Shown: positions 1 to 8,066, counted from the stretch's first letter. The stretch is DNA of 14,143 bases from an uncultured Collinsella sp. (GCA_937969105.1 CALBUZ010000017.1:1-14143), one strand, 5' to 3'. The notes: generated by a model from the sequence alone, not told the origin. Made by a program: numbers and translations.

Positions 1-654
1 ATCTTCGATGTTGCAGTGGAGGACTTTTGCTATGGCTCTTACGCTTGTTACCGAAGCTTCATTAATGTTTCTCTGGCGCTGCTCGTACATTTGGATTGAG
101 CGGAGTGACACACCCGATTCGTATGCTAGGTCTTGTTGGGTTTTCTTAAGCTTCTTTCTTGCTAACGCAAGTTTGGTTTGCCTGGACGCTTTTTTCGCCA
201 TATCGCAGACGAGGCGAGCCACGCGTTCCTCCGAGGCTTCGTGCCAGGGATAGTACAGACTGCGCAGTGCGTCAAACGGAACGACATGCAGCAGGTCTTC
301 GAAAGACTCTCCTAGGCGCCACTGAAGGTATGCCAATATCCAGCCTGTCCAATATTCCGGTGTCTTTTCGAATCGGTAGGTTCGATTTGGCATCGGCCTT
401 GATTGGTAGCCCGACCTTTCGGCGATAAGCGCGAATAGCTCAACGCCCGATTTTCCCGATACGACCCATGCGTTGCCACGCTCAAACTCACGGGCTACGC
501 CGCTCAGGCAAAAGAGTTCAGCGACCTCGGACCCTTCCGCTCCATAGTCGTTCACGGCATAGTCGAAGCAGTCGCCGAGGTTGTTCATTGCATCCTCGAG
601 GTAGTAGACGGGGTATGTCCTACTCGGCCCACAATCCGTTAACTCTTGGATCAT
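1..654 (-). CDS. XRE-type helix-turn-helix protein, putative antitoxin/regulator (3' end outside window)
   Basis: This gene runs leftwards off the window edge, so the C-terminus is missing; 218 codons are visible. Start ATG at 654 is preceded directly by an in-frame TAA and by a good ribosome site (GGGAGG about 10 nt upstream), so the start is firm. Residues 1-80 are an acidic domain (YPVYYLEDAMNNLGD, then SGVAREFERGN and VSGKSGVEL); I infer it is the conserved N-terminal part found in DUF3990-linked partner proteins, perhaps DUF3791-like. Residues 160-218 are a recognisable XRE helix-turn-helix (LALARKKLKKTQQDLA, SGVSLRSIQMYE, then SVTSVRAIAKVL). The start overlaps the end of the DUF3990 gene by 35 nt in another frame, implying translational coupling. 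The likely role is to neutralise the DUF3990 product and repress the shared promoter. Domain assignment of the C-terminus is confident; the antitoxin role is inferred from the neighbour. Confidence 0.72.
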   Translation of the reverse strand, partial: MIQELTDCGPSRTYPVYYLEDAMNNLGDCFDYAVNDYGAEGSEVAELFCLSGVAREFERGNAWVVSGKSGVELFALIAERSGYQSRPMPNRTYRFEKTPEYWTGWILAYLQWRLGESFEDLLHVVPFDALRSLYYPWHEASEERVARLVCDMAKKASRQTKLALARKKLKKTQQDLAYESGVSLRSIQMYEQRQRNINEASVTSVRAIAKVLHCNIED

Positions 655-1303
655 TTAAATCAATCCTCCCTGTCATTAAATCCCTAATGTAGACACCCTC
701 AGAGTCGAATCCATTCACAGTTTCCAGGTACTTGCGCCGCGCGTTCTGCTCTCGCTTAAAGCGCTTGGGATAATACTCAGATCCCAACGCCTGCCTCCAT
801 TCGCGGAATCTGATTGCTGAAAACGCACGCTCACTCATAAGAGCGTATTGGATGCCCAAATCGCCCAAACGCATAATGAGTTGCAGTTGCCTAAGCGAGA
901 TCATGCCGTTAACGAACTGTCTTGCAAACGAAAAGTAGGAATCGTCGGCGCGATAACCTCGAATTACGTCATAGGGAGAAATATCAATCAGGCAGTTATC
1001 CAGCAGATAGCGAAGTCCTTCGCGCGCCAGCGGTGTCGAAACATTGAACTCCCTATTGTTAGCCAAAATCGCAAGCCAATTGAGAATTGAAAACTCCCCG
1101 GACTCCAAGTCCAAGACCGCAAGACCATCCATATCGAGCTCGTATCGATTCGCGATACCATCGGACTCAGTCCGGCATGCCCACTCCATTGCCATTTCCT
1201 CATGTGGCGTGCAATAAAACCCACACCCATAGTCATTGAATTGTCTGCATTTATCCAACGACGGATGCTCGACAACAACCTCCGACCCGTGCCAAAGCTC
1301 CAT
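620..1303 (-). CDS. DUF3990 domain protein, probable ADP-ribosyltransferase-fold toxin
   Basis: A protein of about 227 residues with the DUF3990 signature in order: LWHGS near the N-terminus (residues 3-7), the NDYGCGFYCTP block (about 23-33), ANRYELD, and RGYRADDSYFSFARQF in the middle. DUF3990 is grouped with ADP-ribosyltransferase-like folds, and members often sit beside small HTH or DUF3791 genes; the histidine of HGS and the GxGFY block match the NAD-binding elements of such folds (family knowledge). I place the start at the ATG at 1303, because GGAGG lies 5 nt upstream; a longer reading from a TTG at 1315 would put this site inside the gene. The downstream HTH gene overlaps by 35 nt. 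Activity, target and toxicity are inferred and untested. Confidence 0.72.
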   Translation of the reverse strand: MELWHGSEVVVEHPSLDKCRQFNDYGCGFYCTPHEEMAMEWACRTESDGIANRYELDMDGLAVLDLESGEFSILNWLAILANNREFNVSTPLAREGLRYLLDNCLIDISPYDVIRGYRADDSYFSFARQFVNGMISLRQLQLIMRLGDLGIQYALMSERAFSAIRFREWRQALGSEYYPKRFKREQNARRKYLETVNGFDSEGVYIRDLMTGRIDLNDPRVNGLWAE

Positions 1304-1321
1304 ATCGACCTCCAAACAAAA

Positions 1322-1368
1322 ATATCACCCCAGCGATAGTGTACCAATAACTATCACTGGGGTGATAT
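1322..1368. promoter_or_regulatory. Paired palindromic operator-like element upstream of the DUF3990/HTH genes
   Basis: A 47-bp inverted repeat: perfect 12-bp outer arms ATATCACCCCAG / CTGGGGTGATAT, one mismatch, then 6-bp inner arms GATAGT / ACTATC around a 9-nt centre. It can also be read as two 16-bp boxes, 1352-1367 (TATCAC-N4-GTGATA, perfectly palindromic at the ends) and 1323-1338 (the same box inverted with one base changed), 29 bp apart. It lies 19 bp upstream of the DUF3990 start, where an autoregulating HTH partner would bind. There is no T-run, so a terminator is less likely. Confidence 0.55.
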
Positions 1369-1386
1369 AGATAGATGCAAACTATT

Positions 1387-1416
1387 GCCTGCCAAGAGCC
1401 CTTACTAAAGGCAGGC
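1387..1416 (-). terminator. Weak hairpin overlapping the engB stop codon
   Basis: On the minus strand GCCTGCC (1416-1410) and GGCAGGC (1393-1387) can pair over a 16-nt loop that contains the engB TAG. The downstream bases AATAGTTT are only weakly U-rich. It is a possible terminator or 3'-end stabiliser for engB. Confidence 0.3.
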
Positions 1417-1995
1417 CTCGGCAATGCGGCGCTTGAGCTCGTCGATGCCGGTACCGGTTTGGGAGCTTGTGATGATCACGTTCTCGGCCGGGACGTTGAG
1501 CTGCTTTTTGATGGCTGCTGCCTGGCGGGCCTGCTGGGTGCGGCTGAGCTTGTCGGCCTTGGTGAGGCAGACGATAAAGTTGAACTCGTTGCCCTGCAGG
1601 TAGTCGATCATGTCATGGTCGAGCTTACTGGGATCGTGGCGAATGTCCACCAGCGACACGACCAGGTTAAAGCTGCGCTCGGAGTCGAAGAAGTCGCCGA
1701 TAAGTTCTGCCCAGCGGTCACGCTCGGCCTTGGAACGGCGAGCGAAACCGTAGCCCGGCAGGTCCACAAAGTGCACGTCGTCGGCCTCGAAGAAATTGAT
1801 ATTGCTCGTTTTGCCCGGCGTGCTCGAAACCTTGACGAGGTTCTTGCGGCCGAAGAGCTTGTTCATGATGGAGGACTTGCCCACGTTGGAGCGGCCCACA
1901 AAGCTCACCTCGGGACAGGTGGACTCGGGGATCTGCGAAACCTTGCCATAGCTGGCGACGAACTTGGCAAGCTGGTAGTTAATGGAATCGGCCAT
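1405..1995 (-). CDS. engB: Ribosome biogenesis GTP-binding protein EngB (YsxC/YihA)
   Basis: A 196-residue TRAFAC-class GTPase that helps assemble the large ribosomal subunit (family knowledge). Visible motifs: Walker A GRSNVGKSS at residues 34-42, switch region SSTPGKTSNINFF (57-69) typical of YsxC, G3 DLPGYGFA (78-85), and G4 TKAD (145-148). Length matches the family (about 195-210). The start is the ATG at 1995 with AAGGAG 5 nt upstream; a GTG at 2001 would sit directly against that ribosome site and is less likely. The gene follows mtnN by 42 bp on the same strand, so the two may be co-transcribed. Cytoplasmic, probably essential. No oddities seen. Confidence 0.96.
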   Translation of the reverse strand: MADSINYQLAKFVASYGKVSQIPESTCPEVSFVGRSNVGKSSIMNKLFGRKNLVKVSSTPGKTSNINFFEADDVHFVDLPGYGFARRSKAERDRWAELIGDFFDSERSFNLVVSLVDIRHDPSKLDHDMIDYLQGNEFNFIVCLTKADKLSRTQQARQAAAIKKQLNVPAENVIITSSQTGTGIDELKRRIAEACL

Positions 1996-2037
1996 GGACA
2001 CTCCTTGGTCGTAGGTTTTTACAAAACGGGCGCGCTA

Positions 2038-2775
2038 TTACGCGGCGGCGATACGACGAACGATGTCAAGCGTGATGCCGCTCGCGGTACGAGCGTACTC
2101 ATCCAGATCGAACTCGCGCTCACAAAACGCGTCATATGCCTCGTCACAATTATCGCTGATAGCGCGCAGCACCAGGCAATCGACACCATTCTTGGCCGCG
2201 ATGTGCGCAATTGCCGCGCCCTCCATCTCGACGCAATCGGCATGCGTGGCCTCAATCGCAGCGTTACGCATGGCGTCACCCGTAACAAAGCGGTCACCCG
2301 TGGCGATAGTGCCACACAGGAACTGCTTGGGGTCCTTCTTCGCAGAAGTCTCATCCGCCGAGGCATCCACAAATCCATGCTCGGCAAGCACGGCGGCGGC
2401 AACATCAGCCAACGCCGGCGTCGAGACAAACTCCTCGAGCCCCGGCGCGGACTCGGCGATGAGTGCCGTATCGGTATCCAGATAGCGCAGGCACTTGCCT
2501 ATAACCACGTCGTTAATATGCAGTTTAGGGTTTAGGCCTCCCGCGATACCTGAAAACACAACGGCCTGCGGGGCGTATTTGCTGATGAGATGCTGCGTTG
2601 CGGCAGCGGCGTTCACGGTCCCCATGCCTGCCGTCGTGGCGACTACTGTCAGACCCGAAAGCCCACCGTTCACAACGGTCAAGCCCGCCTCCTGCGACTC
2701 ATGCGTGCCACTCAGCTCTTCCTTAATCTGCGCAACCTCTTTTTCGAGTGCGCCTATGATCGCGATGGTTGCCAT
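2038..2775 (-). CDS. mtnN: 5'-methylthioadenosine/S-adenosylhomocysteine nucleosidase
   Basis: A 245-residue MTA/SAH nucleosidase (Pfs). It removes adenine from methylthioadenosine, S-adenosylhomocysteine and 5'-deoxyadenosine, so it serves methyl cycle recycling and clears the 5'-deoxyadenosine made by radical-SAM enzymes such as the PflA encoded next to it (family knowledge). Evidence: N-terminal IAIIGALEKEV with the catalytic Glu at residue 11, the FSGIAGGL loop (74-81), CVEMEGAAIAH (181-191) with Glu185 equivalent to E. coli Glu174, and RAISDNCD with Asp208 as the catalytic acid. I choose the ATG at 2775 (MATIAIIGAL), matching the family's short N-terminus; a TTG at 2787 would add four residues. 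The gene lies just upstream of engB, with pflA's end 126 bp further upstream. Confidence 0.94.
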   Translation of the reverse strand: MATIAIIGALEKEVAQIKEELSGTHESQEAGLTVVNGGLSGLTVVATTAGMGTVNAAAATQHLISKYAPQAVVFSGIAGGLNPKLHINDVVIGKCLRYLDTDTALIAESAPGLEEFVSTPALADVAAAVLAEHGFVDASADETSAKKDPKQFLCGTIATGDRFVTGDAMRNAAIEATHADCVEMEGAAIAHIAAKNGVDCLVLRAISDNCDEAYDAFCEREFDLDEYARTASGITLDIVRRIAAA

Positions 2776-2901
2776 GCCATCCCCCAAATCCGTGCAAATT
2801 GCTTATCCACGGTATGGTACCAGCATTTTGACTCAACCGTGTCTGCACCAAGCCGTTAGGCCAGTACAGCTCGGATATCATAAAGGGGCAAAAATGGCTT
2901 G

Positions 2902-3720
2902 TTAGCCGATGGCCGACCTGAGCTCCGCACGGCGCTTTTTCATGCCGGTCATAACGGCATTGCGCAGCTCGGGCATGCGCGCGGTATCCATCTGGGGCAC
3001 GCCCTCGAGCTTATAGGGAATGCCCAGTTGCTCGTACTTGACGACACCCATCGTGTGATATGGCAGCATTTCCAGGCCCACCACGTTGTGCCATGGAGCG
3101 ATGAGGCGACCGAGCTTCTCGCACTCCTCCACCGTGTCGGTAATGCCCGGCACAACCACGTGGCGGATAACGACCTTGATCTTGCGACGGGCAAGCTCAT
3201 CGCCAAACGCCAGGATACGTGCAGGATCGCAGCCGGTCAGCTTTTTATGCTCAGCCGGATCGGCATGCTTGATGTCGAGCAGCACCATGTCGGTCTCGTT
3301 GAGAACGGCATCGAACTTCTCGGGATGCTGAGGGTCGAAGGCGTAGCCACAGCTATCCAGGCAGGTATGTACACGACCATCGGGGTTGTTGTGCATTGCA
3401 CGGAACAGGTCGGCCAAAAACTCGGGCTGCAGAAGTGGCTCGCCGCCCGAAACCGTAATTCCGCCGCTGCGGTAAAACTCATGGTTACTCTGGAACTCGT
3501 CCATAAGGTGCTCGACGGTCACCATCGTGCCGCCGTTAACCGACCAGGTATCGGGGTTGTGGCAATACGCACAGCGCATGGGGCAGCCTTGGACAAACAC
3601 TACGAAGCGGATGCCGGGCCCATCGACCGTACCCATCGTTTCAATCGAATGTACGCGGCCCAGGGCAAACGCAGAGTCCTCAGGACGAGCGTCCACACCC
3701 TCAAGCGTCATTTCTGCCAT
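2902..3720 (-). CDS. pflA: Pyruvate formate-lyase activating enzyme (radical SAM)
   Basis: A radical-SAM activase of about 272 residues that installs the glycyl radical on pyruvate formate-lyase. It shows RVHSIETMGTVDGPGIRFVVF and the 4Fe-4S cluster motif CPMRCAYCHNPDTW (Cys46, Cys50, Cys53), as in the PflA family, then GGITVSGGEPLLQPEF for SAM binding and the ICD-like LLDIKHADPAEH and LEMLPYH segments. The start is not certain: ATG at 3720 fits the family, ATG at 3711 is possible, and a TTG at 3750 carries AAGGAG inside the extension. Its substrate genes (split pflB) are about 8 kb away, although many bacteria keep pflA next to pflB. The Cys motif, with no ferredoxin-like insert, indicates the classical PflA type rather than a choline or glycerol GRE activase. 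Confidence 0.94.
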   Translation of the reverse strand: MAEMTLEGVDARPEDSAFALGRVHSIETMGTVDGPGIRFVVFVQGCPMRCAYCHNPDTWSVNGGTMVTVEHLMDEFQSNHEFYRSGGITVSGGEPLLQPEFLADLFRAMHNNPDGRVHTCLDSCGYAFDPQHPEKFDAVLNETDMVLLDIKHADPAEHKKLTGCDPARILAFGDELARRKIKVVIRHVVVPGITDTVEECEKLGRLIAPWHNVVGLEMLPYHTMGVVKYEQLGIPYKLEGVPQMDTARMPELRNAVMTGMKKRRAELRSAIG

Positions 3721-3894
3721 TCGCGCTACCTTGCCTCTCCTTGGATGCAACCAATTAAAATGCCAGAGCCATTCTAGCCCATGCGTTTGCGTTTAAACGT
3801 CTCGGACTAGAACGGCACGTTTTAATCTATCCCCCATCACCATGGTTGGGGTCTACGTCGAGATGTCAGGCTGAAGAACGCTCGCCTGCGGCCT
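3721..3894. other. Intergenic region upstream of pflA
   Basis: The stretch contains a plausible minus-strand -10 (TAGAAT, about 3772-3777) for pflA, with no clear -35, and a TTCTAG/CTAGAA inverted pair (3773-3778 and 3807-3812) around an 8-bp GTTTAAAC palindrome. No coding signal is seen. Regulation here is speculation. Confidence 0.25.
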
Positions 3895-4749
3895 TTATGC
3901 CTTAAGCGTGAGCACCGCACCGAAGGCGGTCGGGCCACAGTGGCTCGAGATGACGCCGCCGACTTGAGTCCAGGTAACGTCCTTAAAGCCCAGGTCATGC
4001 GCATAGACTTCCATGTCATCGCGCAGCTCCTGGGAAAGGCCCACCGAATACGCCAGGCCAATGTGCGAGTAGTCAATCTCGCCCTTCGCAACCATGTGGT
4101 CAATGAAGGCGCGGGCGCACTTGAGCATAGAACCGCGGAACTTCTTGGTCGCCACGAACTTACCGCCCGTCACCTCAATGCAGGGCTTAATCTTGAGCAG
4201 ATGGGCGCCCAGGAACGCGACGTTGGACAAGCGACCGCCCGCCTTAAGGAAGGCAAGGTCCGTAGGAACAAAACCCAGCAGCACACGGTCCATGACGGAG
4301 TTCGTAAATGCAAAGATCTCGTCGACGGTGGCATCGGGGTGAGCCTCGATGTATTTGGCGGTCTCGACGACAACGAGCGACTGGCCCACCGAGACAAAGC
4401 GCGTGTCCATGGAGAACACGTAGTCGCGACCCTTGGCGGCGATCTTCGATGATTGATGGGAGCAGGTCGTTGCCTCGGAATACGCGAGATGCAGAATAGT
4501 CGCGTCGGGCTGCTCGGCATGGATACGGTCATATACGTGCGCAAAATCCGCAGGCGCACAGCCGCTGGTCTTGGGCATCACGCCAAACTCGTTGCAGCGC
4601 GAATAAATCTCGAGCGGATCGATCGAGCCGTCCTCGACGGTCTCGTCACCAATCGTGACATGCATGGGCACGCGCACGATGCCGTAGCGCTCGCAAAGCT
4701 CCGGCGTCACATCCGACCCAGACTCAACCACGATTACGTACTTGCCCAT
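3895..4749 (-). CDS. DegV family fatty-acid binding protein (FakB-like)
   Basis: A 284-residue DegV protein. The family binds a fatty acid and presents it to the FakA kinase, feeding exogenous fatty acids into phospholipid synthesis (established for FakB of Gram-positives). Visible signature: N-terminal YVIVVESGSDVTPELCERYG, MPKTSGCAPADF (58-69) in the ligand pocket, LAYSEATTCSHQSS, and the C-terminal WTQVGGVISSHCGPTAFG. Length fits the family. The start at ATG 4749 (MGKYVIVVES) matches DegV N-termini; an upstream extension to 4860 is in frame but Cys/Arg-rich and implausible. The ribosome site is weak. The first motif is VESGSD where many members have TDSGSD, a small deviation. No FakA gene is in the window. 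Confidence 0.9.
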   Translation of the reverse strand: MGKYVIVVESGSDVTPELCERYGIVRVPMHVTIGDETVEDGSIDPLEIYSRCNEFGVMPKTSGCAPADFAHVYDRIHAEQPDATILHLAYSEATTCSHQSSKIAAKGRDYVFSMDTRFVSVGQSLVVVETAKYIEAHPDATVDEIFAFTNSVMDRVLLGFVPTDLAFLKAGGRLSNVAFLGAHLLKIKPCIEVTGGKFVATKKFRGSMLKCARAFIDHMVAKGEIDYSHIGLAYSVGLSQELRDDMEVYAHDLGFKDVTWTQVGGVISSHCGPTAFGAVLTLKA

Positions 4750-5025
4750 TATTATCACGACCCATCTCAACATTGGCTTTTCAATACATGGCACGCACCG
4801 CCGCACTGTTGCACAACAGCGTCCAAGCGCCAAAGAGACGCCGCCCCTTGCACACAACAAAGGACAGCGTCTCCTTGGAAAACTCCGTGCTTATCTAGGA
4901 TTCCATACGGTTTATTAAGGAGGGTTACTTATTCCGCAAACGGTCGCTATATGCGGTAAGCGGCAGTTGGCCGCGACAACTGCGACACATTCCGTCCAGT
5001 AAATCCAATCGTGCTCCACGCACGG
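4750..5025. other. Intergenic leader between the GH32 operon end and degV
   Basis: No credible gene is seen in these 276 bp. It holds the leader of the degV gene, with a GAGACGC/GCGTCTC inverted pair (4835-4841 and 4867-4873) and a small palindrome CTGTTG-CA-CAACAG (4806-4819). No strong terminator with a U-run follows the GH32 stop at 5026. Any leader structure role is unproven. Confidence 0.3.
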
Positions 5026-6468
5026 TTAATGCGCGAGGCGGTAGAAATTCATCGATGCCGCACCCTCGGCGTGCAGCTCCATCGCCGGAACCGCCGGCGA
5101 ATAGGTACGGCTCGTAAGTGCCGCCTCGCCGCCATTTGCAAAAATCTCGACCATCGTAGTGTCCGAAAGCACGCGTAGGTCGCGAAGCTCGCCGAGCTCA
5201 ATCAACCTCTGGTCGCGCCCATAGCCTTCGTCACCCATATCGAGGGTAAGCATCCCGTCCGTATAACGCACAAAGACACCCTTGCGGATTTCGAGCTCGA
5301 CCATCTTGGCGCCCTCGCAGGAAACCACAAGATCAAACAGGCGGCCCGGCTCCTCAACGGTTTCACCGCCTGTCGCGCGAACGCAGTCGCCGCGCATCCT
5401 CTCAATCTCGTGCGCCGGCTGCTGGCAGAGCTTACCATCGCGCATGCTCAGCTCTCGCGGCACCGTCAACGCGCACTGCCACCCGCGCGCCACCGTCGGG
5501 TTTTCCGCCGTCGCATCGGGGCAGCCCGACCATCCGATCATCAAACGCCGGCCTGCAGCATCCTCAAAGGACTGCGGAGCATAGAAATCAAAACCGGCAT
5601 CGACCATCGGGGGCATGCCCTGCCCGGTGATCTTAAAACTCGGCGCCTCCCAATCGGCCTCGATAGGGAACCACACGCACTGATGCGGATTGCGGTAACG
5701 CCAACCATCGGCAGGCACACCCTGCGGACAGCAAACGAGAATAAGCTCGCCATCAAGCTCAAACAGATCAGGGCACTCCCACATAAAGCCAAACTTCTCG
5801 CCCAGCTCAATGCGCGTCGCATAGCTCCAGACCCCTAAATCACGCGAAGTATAGACAAGCGCGCAGCCACGGTCGTCTTTCGTACGAGCGCCCAGAACCA
5901 TGTAGTAGATACCATCGTGCTCAAGGATCTTGGGGTCGCGCACGTGCGTACCGATATCGTCGGGGTAATCGACTGGTCCAACAGCCATGCGCTTCTCGCC
6001 CAATTCGTCGGGATTCTCGGCAACCATATGAATCTGGTTTTGCTCACGGCCCGTCAACACGTAGTCGTAATCATCGCGGTCAAAATGCTTGACGTTGCCG
6101 GTATAGAAGTAGTGAATCTTGCCATCACGTACAAAGGCAGAACCAGAATACGCTCCGCTCGAATCCAAATCGGAATCGGGGAACAGCACGGGGCCGTGAT
6201 TCTCGTACGTCACAAAATCCTTTGTCGTCAGATGGTTCCAAAGCACTGGACCGCCATGCGCAGCATCGAACGGATCGTATTGATGATAGATGTGATACGT
6301 ATCACCAATCTGAACCAAACCGTTGGGGTCGTTGAGCCAGCCAAGCTCAGGCTCCACATGGAACAGAAGCCTATCGGGGTCGGACGCGATGCGAGCCGCC
6401 GTCTCATCCTGTCCGACACGCCACTGCTCATAGTCCGCGCGTGTCACCTTGTTTTTTTGATTTAACAT
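5026..6468 (-). CDS. scrB: Sucrose-6-phosphate hydrolase (GH32 beta-fructofuranosidase)
   Basis: A 480-residue cytoplasmic GH32 enzyme with no signal peptide, expected to cleave the sucrose-6-phosphate made by the PTS into glucose-6-phosphate and fructose. Catalytic motifs are intact: HVEPELGWLNDPNG with the nucleophile Asp47, FYTGNV (121-126), RDP (177-179) for substrate binding, and MWECPDLF with the acid/base Glu231. A C-terminal beta-sandwich follows, ending with VEIFANGGEAALTSRTY, as in the family. Length fits ScrB. It is the last gene of the sugar operon, separated from the PTS gene by 101 bp that holds a strong hairpin. The ATG at 6468 is the only good start; its ribosome site (GAGAAAG) is weak, so expression may be lower than that of the upstream genes. 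Confidence 0.93.
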   Translation of the reverse strand: MLNQKNKVTRADYEQWRVGQDETAARIASDPDRLLFHVEPELGWLNDPNGLVQIGDTYHIYHQYDPFDAAHGGPVLWNHLTTKDFVTYENHGPVLFPDSDLDSSGAYSGSAFVRDGKIHYFYTGNVKHFDRDDYDYVLTGREQNQIHMVAENPDELGEKRMAVGPVDYPDDIGTHVRDPKILEHDGIYYMVLGARTKDDRGCALVYTSRDLGVWSYATRIELGEKFGFMWECPDLFELDGELILVCCPQGVPADGWRYRNPHQCVWFPIEADWEAPSFKITGQGMPPMVDAGFDFYAPQSFEDAAGRRLMIGWSGCPDATAENPTVARGWQCALTVPRELSMRDGKLCQQPAHEIERMRGDCVRATGGETVEEPGRLFDLVVSCEGAKMVELEIRKGVFVRYTDGMLTLDMGDEGYGRDQRLIELGELRDLRVLSDTTMVEIFANGGEAALTSRTYSPAVPAMELHAEGAASMNFYRLAH

Positions 6469-6492
6469 CGCCGTTGACTTTCTCGTCTATGG

Positions 6493-6530
6493 GGAAGGAC
6501 GCTCGACTCACACGAGTCGAACGCCCTTCC
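6493..6530 (-). repeat. 17-bp intercistronic hairpin between the PTS gene and scrB
   Basis: On the minus-strand RNA, GGAAGG-GCGUUCGACUC pairs with GAGUCGAGCGU-CCUUCC across a GUGU loop, giving 17 continuous pairs when G-U wobbles are allowed. The wobbles fit only the minus RNA; on the plus strand they become A-C mismatches. No U-run follows, so it is more likely a processing or mRNA-stability hairpin or an attenuating structure than a terminator. Confidence 0.5.
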
Positions 6531-6569
6531 TCAAATGGACTTATCCTCAGATTACACTGAACGGCTCAA

Positions 6570-8021
6570 CTAGAAGCTAACGTCGAAGCCAGCGCCAGCG
6601 CCCTCTTCATCGGTGGTCGGCACGCCCTTTGCCTTGTTGTAGGCAAAGATCAAGACGATCGGCACGATAAAGGCGATGAGATTGCCAGCCACATACCACA
6701 CGAGGGTCTCGGGCGTGACGATGAGCAGGCCAAGCACGCCGGTCAGACCCTGACCGATAGCGCGCACCTCAAAGAGCTTGACGAAGGCACCGCCGCAGCC
6801 TGCACCGATGCATGCGCAGATGAACGGAATGATCGAATAGCGCATGTTTGCAGCAAAGATAGCGGGCTCGGAGATTCCGACCAGCGTCGGGATAAAGGAC
6901 GACATGCAGATGTTACGCTCTTTGGAGTGCTTCTTGTGAATGAGGTACATACCGATGGCGCCGCCGCCCTGGGCGATGATGGAAACCGACCAGATGGCCT
7001 GGATGTAGTTGAAGCCAGTCGTGGCAACAAGGTTTGCCTCGATACCCTGGATGAACTGATGCGTACCGGTAACGACGAGCGGCTGCAGGAACGCGGCGAA
7101 GACAAAGGCACCAAAGACGCCCATCCTGTTGTACAGGATATCGATTACGCCGGCGAGGACGTCACCGATCAGGTTGCCGAGCGGGCCGAACACGGTGAAC
7201 AGGGCAACGTTAGCAAGAATCAGGGTAACGGTCGGGACAAAGACGAACGAAACGACCTCGGGGATGTACTTCTGGGCAATCTTCTCGACCTTAGCCATAA
7301 ACCAGGCAGTCAGGATTGCGGGGAACACACCGCCCTGGAAAGCAACCATGGGAATGGATAGCGGACCGAAGTTCCAGTACTCAGCACCCGTCGGGTCCAT
7401 AACGAACGTGTTGCGGTTCATAAGGCTCGGGTGAACCATGACGATACCGACGAGGATGCCCAGGATCGGGTTACCGCCAAAACGCTTGACTGCGCTGTAC
7501 ATAACCAGGACAGGCAGGTAGTCGAACGTGGTGGCGATAATGGCAAAGAAGCTTGCGAGGTTCTTGAGGAACTCGCTGTGATCGGCGAGGCTACCTTCCA
7601 TGCCAAAGAGGCCGTTGGCAACGATCAGCGACTTAAGGCCGATGATGATAGCAGCGCCGACGAAAGCGGGAATGATGGGGATAAAGATGTCCGAGAATAC
7701 CTTGAGGACCGAGAAGAACTTGCCCTTCTTGTCCGCCTCGGCGCCCTTGACCTCGGAAGCGCTGATCTCCTTGACGCCCGTCAGAGCCATAAAGGCGTCG
7801 TAAACCTTGTTGACGGTACCGGTACCAAAGATGATCATGAGCTGGCCGCTGTTGTACAGCACGCCCTTGACGCCATCGATGCTCTCGAGCTCGGCCTTGT
7901 TGTATTTGCTCGTATCCTTGAGCACCAGACGCAGACGGGTCACGCAATGCGTGGCGCCCTCGATGTTCTCCAGTCCGCCGACGTTGTCGACGACTTGCTG
8001 GGACACTGCCTTGTAGTCCAT
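6570..8021 (-). CDS. scrA: Sucrose-type PTS transporter subunit EIIBC
   Basis: A 483-residue membrane permease of the glucose/sucrose PTS family that transports and phosphorylates sucrose (or a related fructoside). The N-terminal EIIB domain (1-80) contains the phosphorylation site in GATHCVTRLRLVLKD, Cys26. A linker leads to the EIIC domain with about eight hydrophobic segments (from FIPIIPAFVGAAIIIGL onward), the FQGGVFPAILTAWF segment, GTHQFIQGIEANLV, and GISEPAIF near residue 383. No EIIA domain follows, so EIIA must come from elsewhere, as in other ScrA systems. The start at ATG 8021 (MDYKAVSQQVV) has GGAGAGG just upstream; a second ATG at 8033 would sit on its own ribosome site. The sugar is inferred from the two GH32 neighbours. 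Confidence 0.9.
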   Translation of the reverse strand: MDYKAVSQQVVDNVGGLENIEGATHCVTRLRLVLKDTSKYNKAELESIDGVKGVLYNSGQLMIIFGTGTVNKVYDAFMALTGVKEISASEVKGAEADKKGKFFSVLKVFSDIFIPIIPAFVGAAIIIGLKSLIVANGLFGMEGSLADHSEFLKNLASFFAIIATTFDYLPVLVMYSAVKRFGGNPILGILVGIVMVHPSLMNRNTFVMDPTGAEYWNFGPLSIPMVAFQGGVFPAILTAWFMAKVEKIAQKYIPEVVSFVFVPTVTLILANVALFTVFGPLGNLIGDVLAGVIDILYNRMGVFGAFVFAAFLQPLVVTGTHQFIQGIEANLVATTGFNYIQAIWSVSIIAQGGGAIGMYLIHKKHSKERNICMSSFIPTLVGISEPAIFAANMRYSIIPFICACIGAGCGGAFVKLFEVRAIGQGLTGVLGLLIVTPETLVWYVAGNLIAFIVPIVLIFAYNKAKGVPTTDEEGAGAGFDVSF

Positions 8022-8066
8022 GTTCCTCTCCATTCCTTTTCTAAATCATAAAACGGTTCGTTGCCG

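Noticed and set aside
1375..2535. 386-residue open frame on the plus strand
   Set aside because: It is antisense to engB and mtnN, whose motifs are unambiguous; the frame is a high-GC shadow with no recognisable domain.
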